Shown here in pieces: positions 62,646 to 64,000 of a stretch of DNA of 64,000 bases; positions within the stretch are counted from its first letter, which is position 1; each line of letters begins with the position of its first letter. Where the stretch lies: assembly GCA_017544165.1 (NCBI GenBank), contig JAFYER010000009.1:1-64000 (forward strand), read 5' to 3'. The notes beneath the pieces are model-generated. The model did not search any database. It saw only the letters and a list, made by a program, of their open reading frames with translations, and had not been told where the DNA came from. A program made the translations under genes and the position numbers. This DNA is from Bacilli bacterium. Lineage in GTDB: Bacteria; Bacillota_I; Bacilli_A; RF39; UBA660.

Positions 62646-64000
62646 TTAACATCTATGATTCATGTCTAAAGATTCAGCGGTATTTAAAAAATGTTCATTA
62701 TTTGATGTTTCATTTTTTGTAAAAATTAACTTACGATTTTTAATTTCATATCCAACATTCAATAATTCAGAATAATAATGTTTTAATACTATAGGATCGT
62801 CACTATTAACAAATGTATCTATTGTTCCATCTTGAAACACCATAATAAACCAGTTTAAAGTACATATTGTATACAATTCACTTTTCGATAATAAATCATT
62901 ATAATAGCGAGCCATTTCTTCTTCAGTAGTTACTTTAAACTTAGCATAACGTAATGAAATTAATATTTTTTCAATTTTTCCATATATGGCACTATTAATT
63001 GGGGTACTTTTATTTCTTCTATAAATGGTATTATTTACTTCATGATATCGTGCATCAGGTTCAAATAATCTTATATCATTTATTGATTTGCCATCCTTTA
63101 AAGATAATAAACCTTGATAGTTTTCTATACCATTATAAAATTGATGATTATTATCCAAAATAGGATTGATAATAAATGGTAATGTTTTTTTATTGTAGGG
63201 TATTGTATTATTATTTGATAATCCTATAATACTTGCCACTATTTCATCTTGACCATTATTCATTTGGAGCATTATAAAATTAATTGCTTTTTTAACAGCA
63301 TTATATAGTTTTTCACCTGTGATTTGATTAGGTATTCTTTTACTTAACTCTATTCCTTGTGCAATCAGCACATTACCATTACGCATTAATAAAACCATTC
63401 CAAAATCTTTATATTCTTTTGTAGAAATTGCTAATATGCGCATATGAGGATTACTCAAAAAATTATTAAAAAGCATAAAAGCATCTCCATTTATTCTAAA
63501 ACAATTGCCCGCTCTATAACCCATAACAAGGTTTCTAGCATCGGTTAATGGTAGTAAATCAAAAATATAACCATCTTCACTTGGAATTTTTGTACTAATG
63601 ATAGATGATTTTGTTTTAAACTTTAATTTAGAATTATAAGCTTTTAAATTCTTTTCAATTATTTCAGACTCGCTTTCTGTTATCCCGTATTTATGATAAT
63701 AAGATGAAAGCATATCGTTTAAAACATCTCCACTCAATTCTGGATTCTCCAACTCTGGAGCCAAATATCTCTCTTTTAATAAAATAGATACTTTTGATGG
63801 ATTAAGCTTAGTTCCCAATTTATCTATAAAGCAATTAATAGTATTATAAAAGTAATCAAAATTAATGAATAATTCTAGATTTCTACCCTCTAACATCAAT
63901 CTCATATTATTATTGGGATCTTTTTTACTTCCAAACAAAAAATTGTTAAAAACTTTGTTAATATCATCACTAGCATTTTTTACATTTAGATTATTAAATA
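62646..64000 (-). CDS. hypothetical protein, 5' end beyond the right edge
   Basis: The frame is open from the stop at 62646 to the window edge: before the TTG at 63938 it continues as FNNLNVKNASDDINKVFNNF with no SD at the TTG, so the true start is outside. At least 450 aa. A distinctive middle segment reads NLVMGYRAGNCFRINGDAFM, followed by LRNGNVLIAQGIE-type sequence. I do not recognise the family. No signal peptide or membrane helix is visible in the part present. Confidence 0.6.
   Translation of the reverse strand, partial: FNNLNVKNASDDINKVFNNFLFGSKKDPNNNMRLMLEGRNLELFINFDYFYNTINCFIDKLGTKLNPSKVSILLKERYLAPELENPELSGDVLNDMLSSYYHKYGITESESEIIEKNLKAYNSKLKFKTKSSIISTKIPSEDGYIFDLLPLTDARNLVMGYRAGNCFRINGDAFMLFNNFLSNPHMRILAISTKEYKDFGMVLLMRNGNVLIAQGIELSKRIPNQITGEKLYNAVKKAINFIMLQMNNGQDEIVASIIGLSNNNTIPYNKKTLPFIINPILDNNHQFYNGIENYQGLLSLKDGKSINDIRLFEPDARYHEVNNTIYRRNKSTPINSAIYGKIEKILISLRYAKFKVTTEEEMARYYNDLLSKSELYTICTLNWFIMVFQDGTIDTFVNSDDPIVLKHYYSELLNVGYEIKNRKLIFTKNETSNNEHFLNTAESLDMNHRC

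Overview
The window looks like chromosome of an AT-rich, low-GC, walled Gram-positive bacterium of the Bacilli, probably an uncultured gut lineage near Erysipelotrichia/RF39. The supporting evidence is the very A+T-rich coding sequence, strong AGGAGG-type ribosome binding sites, and the genes for RNase J, RNase Y, SecE-NusG, LemA/DUF3137, two FemABX peptidyltransferases, a MurJ-type flippase and SipW-type signal peptidases. TGA serves as a stop codon here, for example in several ATGA start/stop overlaps, so the standard bacterial code applies. No rRNA, tRNA or CRISPR array was seen.

Layout. 1-4.5 kb: decayed fragments at the left edge, then a wall operon (MurJ-type flippase and two FemX-like enzymes). 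4.5-16.9 kb: mostly housekeeping genes (secE-nusG, rnjA, lemA-DUF3137, rny, polyprenyl synthase) mixed with lineage-specific hypotheticals. 17.08-30.56 kb: a genomic island bounded by 23-bp direct repeats, with the C-terminal remnant of a tyrosine recombinase beside the left repeat. It carries a nine-gene operon for an Ssp-type DNA phosphorothioation defence system. Modification genes are the PAPS-reductase-like sspD, DUF4007 sspB, large P-loop ATPase sspC and cysteine desulfurase sspA. A candidate restriction module follows: PLD-helicase, a 65-aa protein, a DndD/Rad50-like ATPase and a 178-aa protein. The first gene has a sigma-region-4-like helix-turn-helix, and a perfect 15-bp inverted repeat overlaps its extended -10 promoter. 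30.6-32.7 kb: a decaying accessory patch (DUF7666-like gene, a fragment of a second copy, a restriction-like gene with an early in-frame TGA, an Mrr-like protein). 32.7-36.8 kb: glmS, an alpha/beta hydrolase and a Mur-ligase-like protein. 36.8-37.3 kb: no protein gene; instead a sigma-A promoter, an extremely AT-rich stretch and a compact folded RNA domain with two potential tertiary pairings and an intrinsic terminator, most likely an unrecognised noncoding RNA.

37.4-59.8 kb: a large surface-structure locus. It encodes two intact SipW-type signal peptidases, a third paralogue lacking the catalytic His, six small exported proteins with SipW-cognate/TasA-like leaders, a membrane-tethered McrB-like AAA+ ATPase next to a DUF2357/McrC-like protein, a DUF4097 protein, a coiled-coil protein and a 2988-aa repeat protein with about 1000 residues of YGGG-type beta repeats. 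The ten genes from 48.4 to 40.0 kb form one tight operon. My inference is a secretion-coupled surface fibre or matrix system in which a McrB-type motor has been recruited to the envelope. This locus and the phosphorothioation island are the strongest leads.

59.9-64 kb: an acyltransferase-3 membrane protein, a protein with two HEPN-like R-x4-H motifs, and an unrecognised protein cut by the right edge.
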